Assembly (NCBI GenBank): GCA_963576565.1 | Contig: OY755039.1 | Coordinates: 70,717,886 to 70,781,885, forward strand | DNA length: 64,000 bases | DNA from: Aspidapion aeneum | Taxonomy: Eukaryota; Arthropoda; Insecta; Coleoptera; Brentidae | Reading direction: 5' to 3' | The notes under the pieces: model-generated | Told to the model about the DNA's origin: nothing | Databases searched by the model: none | The model's input: the letters and a program-made list of their open reading frames with translations, nothing else | Translations under genes and position numbers: made by a program | In this document: positions 13,885 to 25,900 of the stretch, piece by piece | Layout of the letters: the number at the start of each line of letters is the position of its first letter | How positions within the stretch are numbered: the first letter of the stretch is position 1

Positions 13885-14014
13885 AGTTTCCACCTATGTG
13901 TGCCCACATTGCTTGAAAAATCTCATTAGGTGACCTTGCATTTAAACAAGTCATTCTATGTCCGGTTGTGTGATACATTTTTTGAATCAGGGTGGGCACA
14001 CATAGGTGGAAACC
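13885..14014. mobile_element. Small palindromic MITE (GTTTCCACCTATG ends)
   Basis: The inverted ends GTTTCCACCTATGTGTGCCC and GGGCACACATAGGTGGAAAC enclose about 85 bp. A shorter copy of the same family lies at 21860-21922. The target duplication was not resolved and nothing is encoded. Confidence 0.65.
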
Positions 14015-14017
14015 GGG

Positions 14018-14689
14018 CCTCACTGCCCCCTCTAGATAATTTTTTAAATAAAAAACTACATAAACAAGTTTTATTTATTTCATTTAAAATAACTTATTAC
14101 AATAATTGATCAAAACATTAAAAGCCATACTAAATATATTGAGAATGACAAAGGCTGACCTGAAATCAACCAGGAAAGAATTCAACTTAAAATTGATATC
14201 ATAAATGTATTGCATAATACACATGTTGTCGGGTGATCTATTTATAAGAATACATGGTGGTTGGGCATTCGTTGTAGTGCCTATCATGTACCCCAATGGT
14301 AATAAGGAGACCTCATTGGCCTTTAGCAGCTATTCATAACTCATAGAGTTAGTTCAATTGCAATACTTCTTTAGCATTTCTGGTTACTATAAGCAGTGAT
14401 CTAAAATTTAAAAAAAACAATGTGGTAAATAACTCAGATATTATAGTTAAAATTATTTGTTTTGATTCCAATTAATAACTTTTCAACTAGGTTAGACGAG
14501 GCCATAAGTCCATGAATACATCCTTGATCAGAACATAAACTAGGCCTTATTGTAAAAGCGTAAAAATTAGCTATGTGTTTTCTTATATCTTTGTTAATAA
14601 ATACTAATCTATCACTATCATTTTTAAAGTTTTTTTACCTGAGTTTGTTGATAATATTGTAAAACAAAATAATTTGTTTAAAACTTTTG
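14018..14689. other. AT-rich stretch without a recognised feature
   Basis: No supported gene, RNA or repeat boundary was seen. The open frame at 14084-14296 (minus) is short and not recognised. Confidence 0.4.
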
Positions 14690-15665
14690 TTGTTGCTCCT
14701 CCTTAAGTGTCAATGACAAGTGACGTCTGTTGCTGACGGTCCAATCGGCCATATAACTTGAACGTCGTGATTTGCTTACCCGCGTGGTTGCTGACACTCT
14801 TTCGTAATATTTTAGTTGCGGAGAAAAGTCGGTAACACGTTCCCGTAACGGATGAGGTAGAAATTTCAATGTGCTATCTAGAACTATAAGGGAATGGAGA
14901 CACAAAAGTAGTAAGTGGTACGTAGCCGTAACTTAGGCTCACTTTCAAGTAGCTCTCCCCTCTATGAAGGAATAATTTTTGTACGCCATGTTTTTCTTTG
15001 AAGGACAGAAAAATTGTTTTTCTTATTTTAGTTTTGAAGCCCATTTTACAGAGATATAGTTTTTCGTACACAAATTAATAAAAGCTTTACCAAATATCCA
15101 TATTAAAAACCATTTGGTCGGATTATCTGCCAATTATAAAAACATAACCTCAAAAACCACAACGAAAATATTTCATCAGCTACCAGAAAACGGCAAAATT
15201 TTGCAGGCGCGCCTATTTTTTGCAATAAATATAATGCATGTTGCACATAAAAATTTGCATCGCAGTTGAATTTTGACCTCTGCTCGTTAAATCTCATAAT
15301 TTTAGATAACTTAGTACATATTACAGACATAACCAAACTAAAAAACTTAGCGTGTTTGTTTACTGTTGTGTTCCATATTGTATTATAATAATTCTACCAA
15401 AAAGAAACGATTATATTATTTGAAACTACATCGCTACTTTTATGCCATTACGGAAAAAAACAGCCTCTACGACGTAGTAGATACCTGGCTGCGACGTAGT
15501 AGTGTAGTTGTTACTACAGTGACTTTAAACACTTGGCCTAGTAGTCATAACCAGAAATTGGTTCCCCACTTAGGGAATTAACACGTCGCTGTATGGAATA
15601 CTGAGACGTAGCGGGAATACGTTGCGGTTACCTTTAAGAAATTCTTTCTAGTTGGGGTTTCGTCG
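14690..15665. repeat. Unidentified about 1-kb dispersed repeat, copy 2 (split by a LINE)
   Basis: Collinear copy of 9690-10705 up to TTAAATGTT near 15680. A truncated LINE then intervenes, and the matching TTTGTTGGG resumes at about 16624. Copy 1 therefore provides the empty site for that LINE insertion. Confidence 0.65.
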
Positions 15666-15677
15666 TGACAACTTTAA

Positions 15678-16618
15678 ATGTTCAATGTTCAATGTTCAAT
15701 GTACTTTATTGCCATAAGATTTACATGGTAAATATAGACAGTGTCAGGTAAAGACTAACATAAAAGAATATAATTTCTTAAACTAATTTATGCAATTAAT
15801 CTATGTAACATAAATAAAGATAAGTTTTACAAATTATTAATTTTAGCGTATATAGGTAGTATTTCTTTTTCGCTCTTCTCGGATTTAACCACCTCTCGAA
15901 TTTAAAAACTCCCTTACTGAGTAGTATGCTTTATTTATAAGCAGTTTTTTAAGTTCCTCTCGAAATTTTTTAAAGCTTTGCAAGCTTTTTATGGTATTTG
16001 GAATTGCATTAAAAATTGTTGCACAAAAGCAGTATGGACTCTTAGCATATAATGACAGATTGTAATTAGGGATTCTAATATTTGAACTAGACCTTGTATT
16101 ATGAGTATGAAGTGTGTTTACAGATGGAAATTTTTGTTGCTGTTTTTTCACAAATAGTGCTGCTTCAAAAATCAGGATAGATGGAGCTGTCATTAGATTA
16201 TTTTCCCTAAACACAGGTCTGCAAGAGTCCTGATGTTTTAGTTTAAATATAAGTCGCAGTAATCTTTTTTGCAATAGAAGAATGCGTTCAAAGTTTCTAC
16301 ATTGACCCCAGAACACAACTTGGTATCTTATGTGACTGTATCCTAAGGAGTAGTATACGTTAATAAGCTGTTTAGTTGTGAGTAAGTTCTTTAGGTTCAA
16401 AATTGCAAAAAAAGTAGAGTTTAGTTTTCCTGCCACAAAACTGCAATGTTTTTCCCAAGTTATCTTTTCATCAATTTGAAGTCCTAAAAAAGAACAGTTC
16501 TCCATTTTGATTATGTCATTGTTTTTTAATTTTAGTTTTATATCACTAATCAGTTTCCTTTTACGGAAAACAATATAGTGAGTTTTAGAGGGATTGACCA
16601 ATGACCATATTTTTGTTT
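15678..16618 (-). mobile_element. 5'-truncated non-LTR retrotransposon (LINE) with ATTGAAC tail
   Basis: On the minus strand a reverse-transcriptase C-terminal frame is followed by an A-rich 3' UTR with AATAAAG and a tail of ATTGAAC units (15678-15702). Short tandem-repeat tails and 5' truncation are typical of CR1/L2-like LINEs. It is inserted in the dispersed repeat copy 14690-15665. Confidence 0.8.
15885..16618 (-). pseudogene. LINE reverse transcriptase, C-terminal fragment
   Basis: About 240 codons are open on the minus strand. The start is the truncation point: the frame continues upstream of the first methionine as WSLVNPSKTHY. The fragment begins at the LNPSKT-type motif that follows the reverse transcriptase active site. 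It continues with SFLGLQIDEKITWEKH, the thumb-like segment with YYSLGYSHIRYQVVFWG, an LLLQKRLLRLIF stretch, and a terminal YSVREFLNS. These features are characteristic of the C-terminus of CR1/Jockey-type LINE proteins. The catalytic YADD region and the endonuclease are missing, so the fragment cannot act alone. The same C-terminal layout recurs in the fragments at 58889-59385 and 35218-35437. The clade is not resolved. Confidence 0.85.
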
Positions 16619-16789
16619 GTAGGTTTGTTGGGATAGCGTCACATGGCGGTTGTTGTTAAAGAGTGAAATTTCGAGTTTTTATATTTTTTGTTGTTTAATC
16701 CAAAAATAATTTTACAGAACTTTTTTTTTACAAAAACTGTCTTAAATATTAATTTTATTTTTATTTTTATTTGGTTGTGTTAACAGCAA

Positions 16790-16984
16790 CCCACATAGCA
16801 CAAATCAAAACAACCTTTAAACACACATTTTTTTAAGTTTAATAGGTCGCTTTTTAACGTTATTTTTAAAACCGCGTTATTTCGGTGTGATTTTAACGTG
16901 GTTTTAAAAATAACGTTAAAAAGCGACCTATTAAACTTAAAAAAGTGTGTGTTTTTAACGTTGATTTAATTTGTGCTATGTGGG
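16790..16984. mobile_element. Palindromic MITE (CCCACATAGCACAAAT ends)
   Basis: Nearly the whole 195 bp folds back. Ends CCCACATAGCACAAAT and ATTTGTGCTATGTGGG are followed by inverted TTAAGTTTAATAGGTCGC and TTTTTAACGTTATTTTTAAA blocks around a short loop. No target duplication was resolved. Confidence 0.75.
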
Positions 16985-17151
16985 AAAATATTTTTGTTTG
17001 TATATTTAGCTTTATTTGTATAAATCCGACAACAGAAAATTACAACTAATTTGTTTCTTTGTGTCACCTGGTGCTAGGGGAAAATATATAAAAATTGTAG
17101 TCCTTATTTTTCATCCACTTTTCTTAAAAATTTTGTCGGCGACGTATTAAG

Positions 17152-18360
17152 GGGTCTAGGACAACTGAGCCCCCCCAACTCGGCGCCGCGCCGGACTAAA
17201 AAAAATTTTTTCGATAAAATGTGCACATGAAAAGCAAAATAGATATAGGTATTATTTATACAAAAAATGTTAAAAAAAATCCTTTACGACACTTTCTTGA
17301 AAAGTAAGTAGTAAGTAAAGTTAAATCCATTAAGTCAAATTTTGAAATTTGGTAGATGTAGTGTTTGGTTACCTGGTAACACTACAATTTACGTTTTTTA
17401 TTACAACAATGACGGATCCAAAATGGCGGATTTCTTTATTTTTAAACCGATTTGTCTCAAACTTGAAAGTTTGCAGTGCCTGAGAACACCTAATACAGTT
17501 TTATCCTCAAACTTAAAAAATTCAAAATGGCGAATCCAAAATGGCGGATTTTCTTATTTACGAACCGATTTGTCTCAAACTTGAAATATTACATTGCTTG
17601 AGGTCATTTAACAAAATTTTTAAGTCAAACTTAAAAAAAATCGAAATGGCCGATCCAAAATGGTGGATTTTCTTATTTACGAACTGATTTGTCTCAAACT
17701 TGAAATATTACATTGCTTGAGGTCATTTAACAAAATTTTTTACTCAAACTTAAAAAAATAAAAATGGCTGATCCAAAATGGCGGATTTTATTATTTGCTA
17801 ATCGATTTGTCTCAAGCTTGAAATATTACATTGCTTGAAGTCATTTAACAAAAATTTTTATTCAAACTTAAACAAATCAAAATGGCCGATCCAAAATGGC
17901 GGATTCATTCATGGCAGTGATTTAATCGGTTAGTAAATAAGAAAATTCGCCATTTTGGATTCGCCATTTTGAATTTTTTAAGTTTGTGGATAAAACTGTA
18001 TAAGTGATCTCAGGTACTCCAAACTTTCAAGTTTGAGACAAATCGGTTTAAAAATAAAGAAATCCACCATTTTGGATCCGCCATTGTTGTAACAAAAAAC
18101 GTAAATTGTAGTGTTAAATTTATACCAGGTTACCAAACACCAAATTATAACACTCGACTTAATGGATTTAACTTTACTTCACAAAACCAAGTTTCAAGAA
18201 AACTGCGTAAAGGAATTAAAAAAAAAATTGTATAAATAATATATCTATTTTGTTTTTCATCTGCACATTTTATCGAAAAAAAATTTTTTAGTCTGGCGCC
18301 GAGTTGGCCCCGCGCCCAGTTGGCAGCGCCGAGTTGGCGGCGCCCAGTTGTCCCATTCCG
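17152..18360. mobile_element. Mutator-like foldback element with 9-bp target duplication
   Basis: Arms of roughly 400 bp are inverted copies: GGACAACTGAGCCC at the left and GGGCGCCCAGTTGTCC-type at the right, with shared CCAACTCGGCGCC, TTTTATCGAAAAAA and TTAAATCCATTAAG blocks. The flanks carry CGTATTAAG twice (17143-17151 and 18361-18369), a perfect 9-bp duplication typical of Mutator-like elements. The centre has four or five direct units of about 135 bp containing CCAAAATGGCGGATT. No transposase is visible, so it is non-autonomous. Confidence 0.8.
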
Positions 18361-18369
18361 CGTATTAAG

Positions 18370-18656
18370 ACAAACGGCCACATTTCAAAAAAGCTTTGAA
18401 GGCCCGTCCCTGATACCTATGTAGTACTAGGCTTAAGAGTGGGGTTCTGGATTTTTTTAAAGAAAGAATACCACAATGTATTGTGAGTTATATTTCTTAC
18501 CGTAAAAAATTACTCTTAAAAAAAGAAATGAAAATCAACATAGGATTTACCTGCATGCATTATTTTTTTTCCTTTTGAATTTCATAACGTTTAAAAACTC
18601 GTCTTATCATGTTATATTAATCAGACAGACAGCAAAATAAGTACGACTTTTTTTTT
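18370..18656. other. AT-rich stretch without a recognised feature
   Basis: Nothing supported on either strand. Confidence 0.4.
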
Positions 18657-18770
18657 TGTCAAACACACTGTGTTTATTGTATTACAATCTAGTCAGTAAG
18701 ACTAATTAGCAATTTTGTTTTAACTTAATTTACTAGAAAAGTTAGATTTAAACTTAGGGTTCACTCAACA
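18657..18770 (-). mobile_element. 114-bp LTR-like sequence, copy 1
   Basis: On the minus strand it starts TGTTGAGTGAACC and ends GTGTTTGACA, preceded by the purine tract AAGCGGGGAGAAC, which resembles a polypurine tract. The copy at 54376-54489 has the same 114-bp extent, the same tract and the same terminus before unrelated DNA. This indicates a 3' LTR end of a shared retrotransposon family with unusually short LTRs. The matching 5' LTR was not seen. Confidence 0.55.
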
Positions 18771-19070
18771 GTTCTCCCCGCTTTGTTTAGTCTGTAACTC
18801 ACAATTGTGTTGTGTTAGTAGCATTATTTTTATTATATAATTCACTTAGTTTACTAGCTCAAACGGCTTCACTCTTTTTAGTCTTCGAACTAGCATAGTA
18901 TTGTCTAGAAGCTGAATTGCTTTCACATTCACATGCAGATGAAGATAGACTTCATGACTTTTTGCGTACTTTTTTATAGTCTCACAGTTTCGATTTTTAG
19001 ATCTCGATGAAGGTACGACTTTTGTTGCATTAAAACAGCGGTCTGCCTCCCCTTCCACCCCGCACCATTA
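18771..19070 (-). repeat. Internal remnant upstream of the LTR-like end
   Basis: Shares GCAATTCAGCTTCTAGACAA and TTGTGAGTTACAGACTAAAC with 54310-54375, which is shorter by an internal deletion. The open frame at 18846-19058 contains VRRLKRVKPF, which could be the tail of a polyprotein, but I cannot assign the family. Confidence 0.45.
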
Positions 19071-20068
19071 CCATTGTAACGCGGCCCGCAATGTGGCTTG
19101 CGGCCCGAGAAACCCGAGCGGCTAGGGATCATCGACTCGTATTATTCCATGGTATGCGTCAAGGCGAAAGGAAAAATTATAGAATAAGCAAAATATTTTA
19201 ATTAGGATTTTATTTTTTATATTTTCTTAGGGGGTGTGCGCGCGGCCATGGCGCCTTAAAAAGCAGCCGAGCCTGTATGTTGGTACTTTTTTGCAAAAAA
19301 AATTAAGGTCACACTAGCCAGGTGCCTCCAGGTCAGATAAGTGGTTCATACTAATAAAAAAAAATTGTACGTAATTTAAAAATATAATTTACAACAGCTA
19401 TAGTTGTAGCTCAGAGCCATACCACTAACAGACACTATTACAAAATTTGGTAGTACGTTTTTGACCCAAATAACTTATTTTGAATTTTATTAAAAAACAG
19501 TTTTTTTGACGATCCCGATAGCTTTTCTTAAAATAAGACTAAAAAAATGTATTTATGGTTAAGAGCAAAGTAGTTAAATTATTCCAGTAAAATAAAAAAT
19601 ATAATAATATTCTACGCAGTTCTTCCTAAAATATCAGACGCCCGGACATCGTTTTTAATAAATATAAGAAATAATATATTTTAATTTAAATAAAAACAAA
19701 AGTAGAGATACCGGTGCAGCTTCTAAAATTTATTCTGCAACGTTGCCAAATTCCTGAGGTCATTGCTACGCGTTTTTAATACTTTAAATTTGATTTATAC
19801 CAGCGAGGTGGCACAGTCGACCGTTTACTTCAATCAAAGCGACGCTAGCGCCACCGGTGGATACGTCAACTATACGGCCAAAAATTGCTATATACACCAC
19901 TTTTTGGCCTCAGAACAAAATTTTGCAGCTTGCTGAGTGTGTCAGTAATCATCCCTGAAATTTTCATTGAAAAACGCTGTCACCTCAAAAAAGTGAGGCG
20001 GCCACGCTATATATGAGGTGATAGCGTAGTTTATATACTTTGTTTTGGGGTAACAACGTACCCTTTAT

Positions 20069-20070
<2 letters not shown>
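19071..20070. other. Stretch without a recognised gene
   Basis: Begins with a short GC-rich segment (GCGGCCCGCAATGTGGC) and then becomes AT-rich. A TATACACCAC / GGTGATAGCG context near 19880-20030 hints at degraded repeats, but no boundaries could be drawn. Confidence 0.4.

Positions 20071-20136
<66 letters not shown>
20071..20136. repeat. (AT)n microsatellite
   Basis: Thirty-three uninterrupted AT dinucleotides. Confidence 0.95.
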
Positions 20137-20141
<5 letters not shown>

Positions 20142-20271
20142 TCGGTAACTGTGTGAAATGCAGTGGACGACGCGATTATGAGTCCCAGAAACACAAAGCA
20201 GCGTTGAACAGCTCCACTTTTCTCTTGACTCCTTCGAATAGAGATAGATTTAATCTACAGCCTATATTAGC

Positions 20272-21167
20272 GGCTCTGGAACGAAATAGCGATGTACAAA
20301 ATAGCGACGTACGAAATAGCGAGTAATGAAATAGCGAATATCAAAATAGCGATGTAATGAATCAGCGACTATCAAAATAGCGTTTGTAACAAAACAGCGA
20401 CACATCAAAATAGCGATGTATTAAAATAGCGACAATCAAAATAGCGACGTATCAAAATAGCGACAATCAAAATAGCGATTTATCATAATAGCGATGTATC
20501 AAAATAGCGATGTATCAAAATAGCGATGTATCAAAATACCGAATCAAACCAAACCGAATCGATTCAAACCAATCCAAACCGAACCTTTCTAACAAATTTT
20601 GTCAAAAAAAAACTTCCCTGACTTCTTTTCCAGGATCCTAGAGGGTGTGAATCCCAACCGAATCGCACCGAACCAAACCGAACCGAACCGACCCAAACTG
20701 AACCGAATTCGGTTCAGTTTGTTTCGGTTCAAAAGAAGTCTGGAGAGTTTTTTTTTAATATGCTGGTTCGGTTCGGTTCGGTTCGGTTCAGATTCACACC
20801 CTCTAGGATCCCGAGAAGGAAGTCAGGGAAGTTTTTTTTTTTTAATTGTTAGAAAGAAACCCCTTTGTCGAACTATATGCCAAAACGAAACCAAAATATC
20901 GCTATTTTGATAATCGCTATTTTGTTACATCGCTATTTTGATAGTCGCTATTTTGTTACATCGCTATTTTGATAGTCGCTATTTTGTTACATCGCTATTT
21001 TGTTACATCGCTATTTTGATACAATCGCTATTTTGTTACATCGCCATTTTGTTACATCGCTATTTTGATAGTCGCCCTTTCATTACATCGCTATTTTGAT
21101 TGTCGCTATTTCGATACCGCTATTTTAATACTCGCTATTTTGTACATCGCTATTTCGCTCCAGAGCC
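20272..21167. mobile_element. Foldback element with tandem-repeat arms and 8-bp target duplication
   Basis: Ends GGCTCTGGAACG and CGCTCCAGAGCC are flanked by ATATTAGC on both sides (20264-20271 and 21168-21175). Each arm (about 250 bp) is a run of 15-17-bp units such as AAAATAGCGATGTATC, inverted in the right arm. The core is itself a foldback with CTAGAGGGTGTGAATC and CCGAACC repeats, related to the interior of 3237-3720. No protein is encoded. An 8-bp duplication is compatible with hAT- or P/Foldback-like mobilisation; the superfamily is unresolved. Confidence 0.75.
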
Positions 21168-21175
21168 ATATTAGC

Positions 21176-21859
21176 GACAGTGATAGGGCCAATGTTGGCA
21201 TTTTAGCGTTGTTCAAATAGGAAAAATCAAAGAAATTTTGTGCCTGGCACAGGCCATCGGTTAGTCGTATTACTCGCATTGTTTTTGTGCATGGAGCATG
21301 GATGTTTTAATTTACGCCCATTACAATACATTCAGAATTGTTTGATAAATTTTGAGTCATTTAATGGCGGAATTCGGGGGGCATGCGTAAGTTTCTAATA
21401 GAATTAGAAACCCTAAACACAGTATTAGTAGGTATATTTTTTAATGACTTGTGGGTAAACATTTGGGCGCAACACCCCGAATATTTTTTTAGTGACTCAA
21501 AATTTTGCCACTACCATTTTGTATTGATACAAGCCGCCGCGCCGCTGCGAAAAACACAATAGGAAATATTAGGTTAATTTTTTAATAATCAGCCAATTTT
21601 TACTCGTTAGCCGAACTCATTTGTGCATTGATTTCGTGTGATTTCTATGCCAAAGGGCTAGAAACATTAGGTCAAGTTTTTTGAGATTTTTATAAATCAG
21701 TGTTACCAAACTACTATACTATATTTTTAAAGAATTTTAGTGATGACAACAGAAATTGTCCGGTAATGCCTGACTTCCTTTTAGCAGTAATTTGTTGACC
21801 AAAGGGAAATGAACCAATTTTTTTTTCGGTTTTTATATTAAGACTCTTACATTTAAGCC
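21176..21859. other. Stretch without a recognised feature
   Basis: No supported gene or repeat boundary. Confidence 0.4.
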
Positions 21860-21922
21860 TAGTTTCCACCTATGCATGCCCAATTGATTCAGCAGGGTGG
21901 GCACGCATAGATGAAAACCGGG
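21860..21922. mobile_element. Short deletion copy of the GTTTCCACCTATG MITE
   Basis: GTTTCCACCTATGCATGCCC and the inverted GGGCACGCATAGATGAAAAC enclose about 20 bp. It is an internally deleted relative of 13885-14014. Confidence 0.6.
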
Positions 21923-22795
21923 AATAAGGTAAATTTTGTTATAAAAACTGTCAAGTGTCAAAAAATCAGAACTTACGGACTATTATAAAATAACTAATTT
22001 TATAAATAAATCTGTCACTAGCATTAATAGATTTTGATGAAAATCTAATCAGCTCGTTACAGTGTGAAAACACTTTTTTACCTGAAAAGTTAATGAAAAT
22101 CGGTTCAGCGGTTTAGGAGCTATCGTGTTACGGATATACATACACACACACACATACACAGAGAGATATCACTACGATATTGCTAAGATAGGTCAAAATA
22201 CACCCAAATACACATTTTTCGGCATTATCTGAAATACTCTGCCAATATATGGGCCCCTAAGCTCACACTAGGTACTATAGTTATAGTGTACGTGTGAGCT
22301 AATATAAATAAAAACTAAAATATATTTTATTCAACTCCGGACTAAATTACCTTTTGTTTGATACCACACAAGCCATGTTTTGACTTAAACTCAAATTTTT
22401 GAAATCTACCCCCACCCTTAAAAAAACAAAAACTAAAATGTATTTTGTTAAACTCCGGACTCAATTACCTTTCGTTTGATATCACACATGCCATTTTTTC
22501 ACTTAAACTCTAATTTTTGAAATATACCCCCACCCTTTTTTTTTAAATAAATTAAAATGTATTTTGTTGAACTCCAGACTCAATTACCTTTCGTTTCGTC
22601 GTGTCACACACGCCATATTTTTCCATAAACTCTAATTTTTGAAATCAACCCCCACCCTTTTATTTGGTTTGTGCTCGGTGGATTTTGTTCATTTTTAAAT
22701 GGGACCATCTCGGCCCAAAACCCAGCCTAGGTACCAAATTTCATTAAAATCGGCCAAGCGGTTTTTGAGTTATGCCCGTTGGTCGTTACAGACAT

Positions 22796-22826
<31 letters not shown>

Positions 22827-22974
22827 TACAGACAGACAGACAGACGGCGCAACAAAAAAGTTTCAAAATCATCTGAAACGCAAAGATATATAAAAAATTT
22901 TGAAATCGGAGCAACTTTTTTTTTCTCGAAAAAATTAGGATCACCATAGCTCACACTACTATAGTATAGTATAT

Positions 22975-25900
22975 AGTAGGTGGTAGACGCTTTTTACTCA
23001 TTGGGCGTCGACCGGTGAGATACCACCATGCCAGAAGTGAGTAGCGCTAAGTGCTATCACCACGTTCCGCTACTGCGCTGGCAGTCCGGTTCCAACAATG
23101 AGTAACAGATAGTATGATGGCGCTTCCAGGATCAAAATATTCCGGAGGTAAAATACCCGACCACTCGGATCTCCGGGCGTCGGGTGATCCTGGGGGTCCT
23201 TCATGCAAAGATATTAAAAGAAGACCAAAAACTCAACTCAGAATTGATTTTAGCAATATAAGAGGATTAAGTACCAACATGAATTCAGTTCACCAACATC
23301 TTGAAGAACAAAGACCTGACATCCTTGTTCTCACTGAAACTAAAATCAGTTCTGCAACACCTATTGTGAACTATCTTTATCCCGGCTATGACCTACACCA
23401 CCGATTTCGACATAATTTTGGGATCTGTGTGTACATTAAAAATGACCTTTCATGTCATCGAGAGGAGAAGCTAGAACCAGCGAACCTCGATATCATATGG
23501 CTGAAATTCACCTCAAAGTCATCGACCAAGTTCATTTGCTGCCTCTACCGACCGCCAAGTAACACCGAGTATCAAAACTTTTTTGCGACATTATCCGAAA
23601 ACTGTGATAATATACAGTCTAACTATCCACATGCGGAAATTGTTTTTTTAGGCGATTTCAACGTCCACAATATACCCTGGCTAAAACACCACAACAAAAC
23701 AGATAATGAAGGCAGGGAAGCAGAAGCTTTTGCCATAAGTTGTGGTCTAACGCAGCTTGTCGATGAACCTACCCGTATCTCAGAAAGGGGTGAATTTGCA
23801 GCGCTTTTAGACTTGTTCCTAACTACAAATCCTGACTTGTACACAATTCAAGTAGATCCCCCACTTGGTTCATCCGATCATAAACTTATAAGAACAAAGT
23901 GCGAAATGTTCATACCGCCAAGCCAACAATCACTTCCTCGTAAAATGTGGCACTATAAATCGGCAAAATGGAATGACCTTAAACAGTTTTACCTGGATTT
24001 TCCATGGCAAGAAGTTTGCTTTAAAACAGCTGATCCCACTATTTGCTGTAATGAAATAACAAAAGTAATCTTATCTGGAATGGATGCATATATCCCACAT
24101 ACAATAAAAAGCAGAGCTAATGCAAAACCTTGGTTCAACAGCCAGTGTCAAACGGCTGTACAGAAAAAACACAGAGCATATAACCTTTGGAAACGACAAC
24201 AAACCGCTCAAAACCACACAGAATTTATAGAAGCCAGAAATAGTTGCAAAATTACTATTGACGCCGCCAAAGAAACATACAATCAAAGAATAAAAAACAG
24301 GTTGCTGAATTGTCCAAGTAGTTCTAGGTCCTTTTGGTCTCTTGCAAAAGCCGTTGAATCAAACTTCACCAAGTCATCCATACCACCACTTACAGATAAA
24401 AATACTCACTCAGCCACAACATCAGAGGAAAAAGCCAATATGCTGGCCAAAATCTTTTCCTCCAACTCAAACCTAACAGTGCCAAATGGAAAAACTCCAC
24501 CGTTCATTGAAAGGGTTTCCCACAGTATGCCAGAGGTACCCTTTTGTCACAGAGAAATACGAAAATCCCTTAAAAAGTTGGATACAAACAAACCAATGGG
24601 TCCAGATGGCATTCCCGCGATAGTACTCAAAAATTGTGCTAACGAACTCACCCCAACTTTCGCTAAATTATTCAATTTATCTTACAGGCAAGGAGTATAT
24701 CCATCATCATGGAAGTCTGCCGCAGTACAACCTATTCCAAAGAAAGGAAAAAAGACAGATCCATTAAACTATAGACCAATTGCTCTACTTCCGGTGATAT
24801 CAAAAGTAATGGAAAGAGTTGTGAACAATCACCTAACCAAGTACTTGGAAAAGTACAAACTTATCAACGACAAGCAATACGGATTTCGAAAATATAGGTC
24901 AACTGGCGATTTACTTACATACGTCACTCATTTATGGCAAAAAGCGATTGAGTTACGGGGCGAAACAAGAACAATTGCCTTAGATATATCAAAAGCATTC
25001 GATAAAGTCTGGCATGAAAATCTGCTCAACAAGCTTAAAGCAATGGGATTGTCGCCGAAACTTTGCACTTGGTTTGAAAGTTACCTTAAGGATAGATCCA
25101 TTTATGTTGCACTGGATGGCCGGAACTCCAACTCTTACCAAATAAATGCTGGTGTGCCACAGGGAGCAATCCTTTCGCCAACACTTTTTCTGATTTACAT
25201 AAATGACCTCATAGATAAAACAGTAAATCCACTTTATTGCTTTGCAGATGATGGCAATGTAGTCTCCTCAGTCATACCACCCACTCAGTGTCTATCCGCA
25301 CGTGAATTCCATCATCTTAGACAAACTCAAATATCGCAGATAAATAACGACCTGGAGATAATAGAGGACTGGGGCAACAAAAACCTTGTACAGTTCAACG
25401 CGCAGAAAACCCAAGCAGCCCTGTTTTCAAAAAAGACCAGCACTGGTGAGCCAAACATCATGCTATCTGGAAGTGCTGTCACATTGCAGAGCCAGTTGAA
25501 CATCTTAGGAGTCACTGCAGAGACCAACATGTCTTGGCACAGTCACGTGGCAGATATAGCTAAAAGGGCGTCCCAAAAGCTTGGGGTGCTATTTCGTACA
25601 AGACATCTGTATACACCGGGCCAACTACTGACACTCTACAAAGCCCAGATTCGACCAACTATGGAGTACTGCTCACATATATGGAGTGCGGCACCCAAAC
25701 ATACCTTAATGCTTTTGAACACCGTGCAAAAACGAGCTATCAAGCTGATCAATGACCCCGCACTTACCCGTAGTTTGGATAGTCTCGAACATCGAAGAAC
25801 TGTGGGCGATCTATCTCTCTTCTACAGGTATTATCACGGAAAATGCTCTGAAGAGTTGGCACGTATGATCCCCCCGGGAGTAGCACCTACTAGGCGAACA

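Noticed and set aside
20290..21150. Regular short repeats resembling a CRISPR array
   Set aside because: The units are 15-17 bp with no unique spacers, are inverted in the second half, and lie in a transposon foldback with an 8-bp duplication in eukaryotic DNA.
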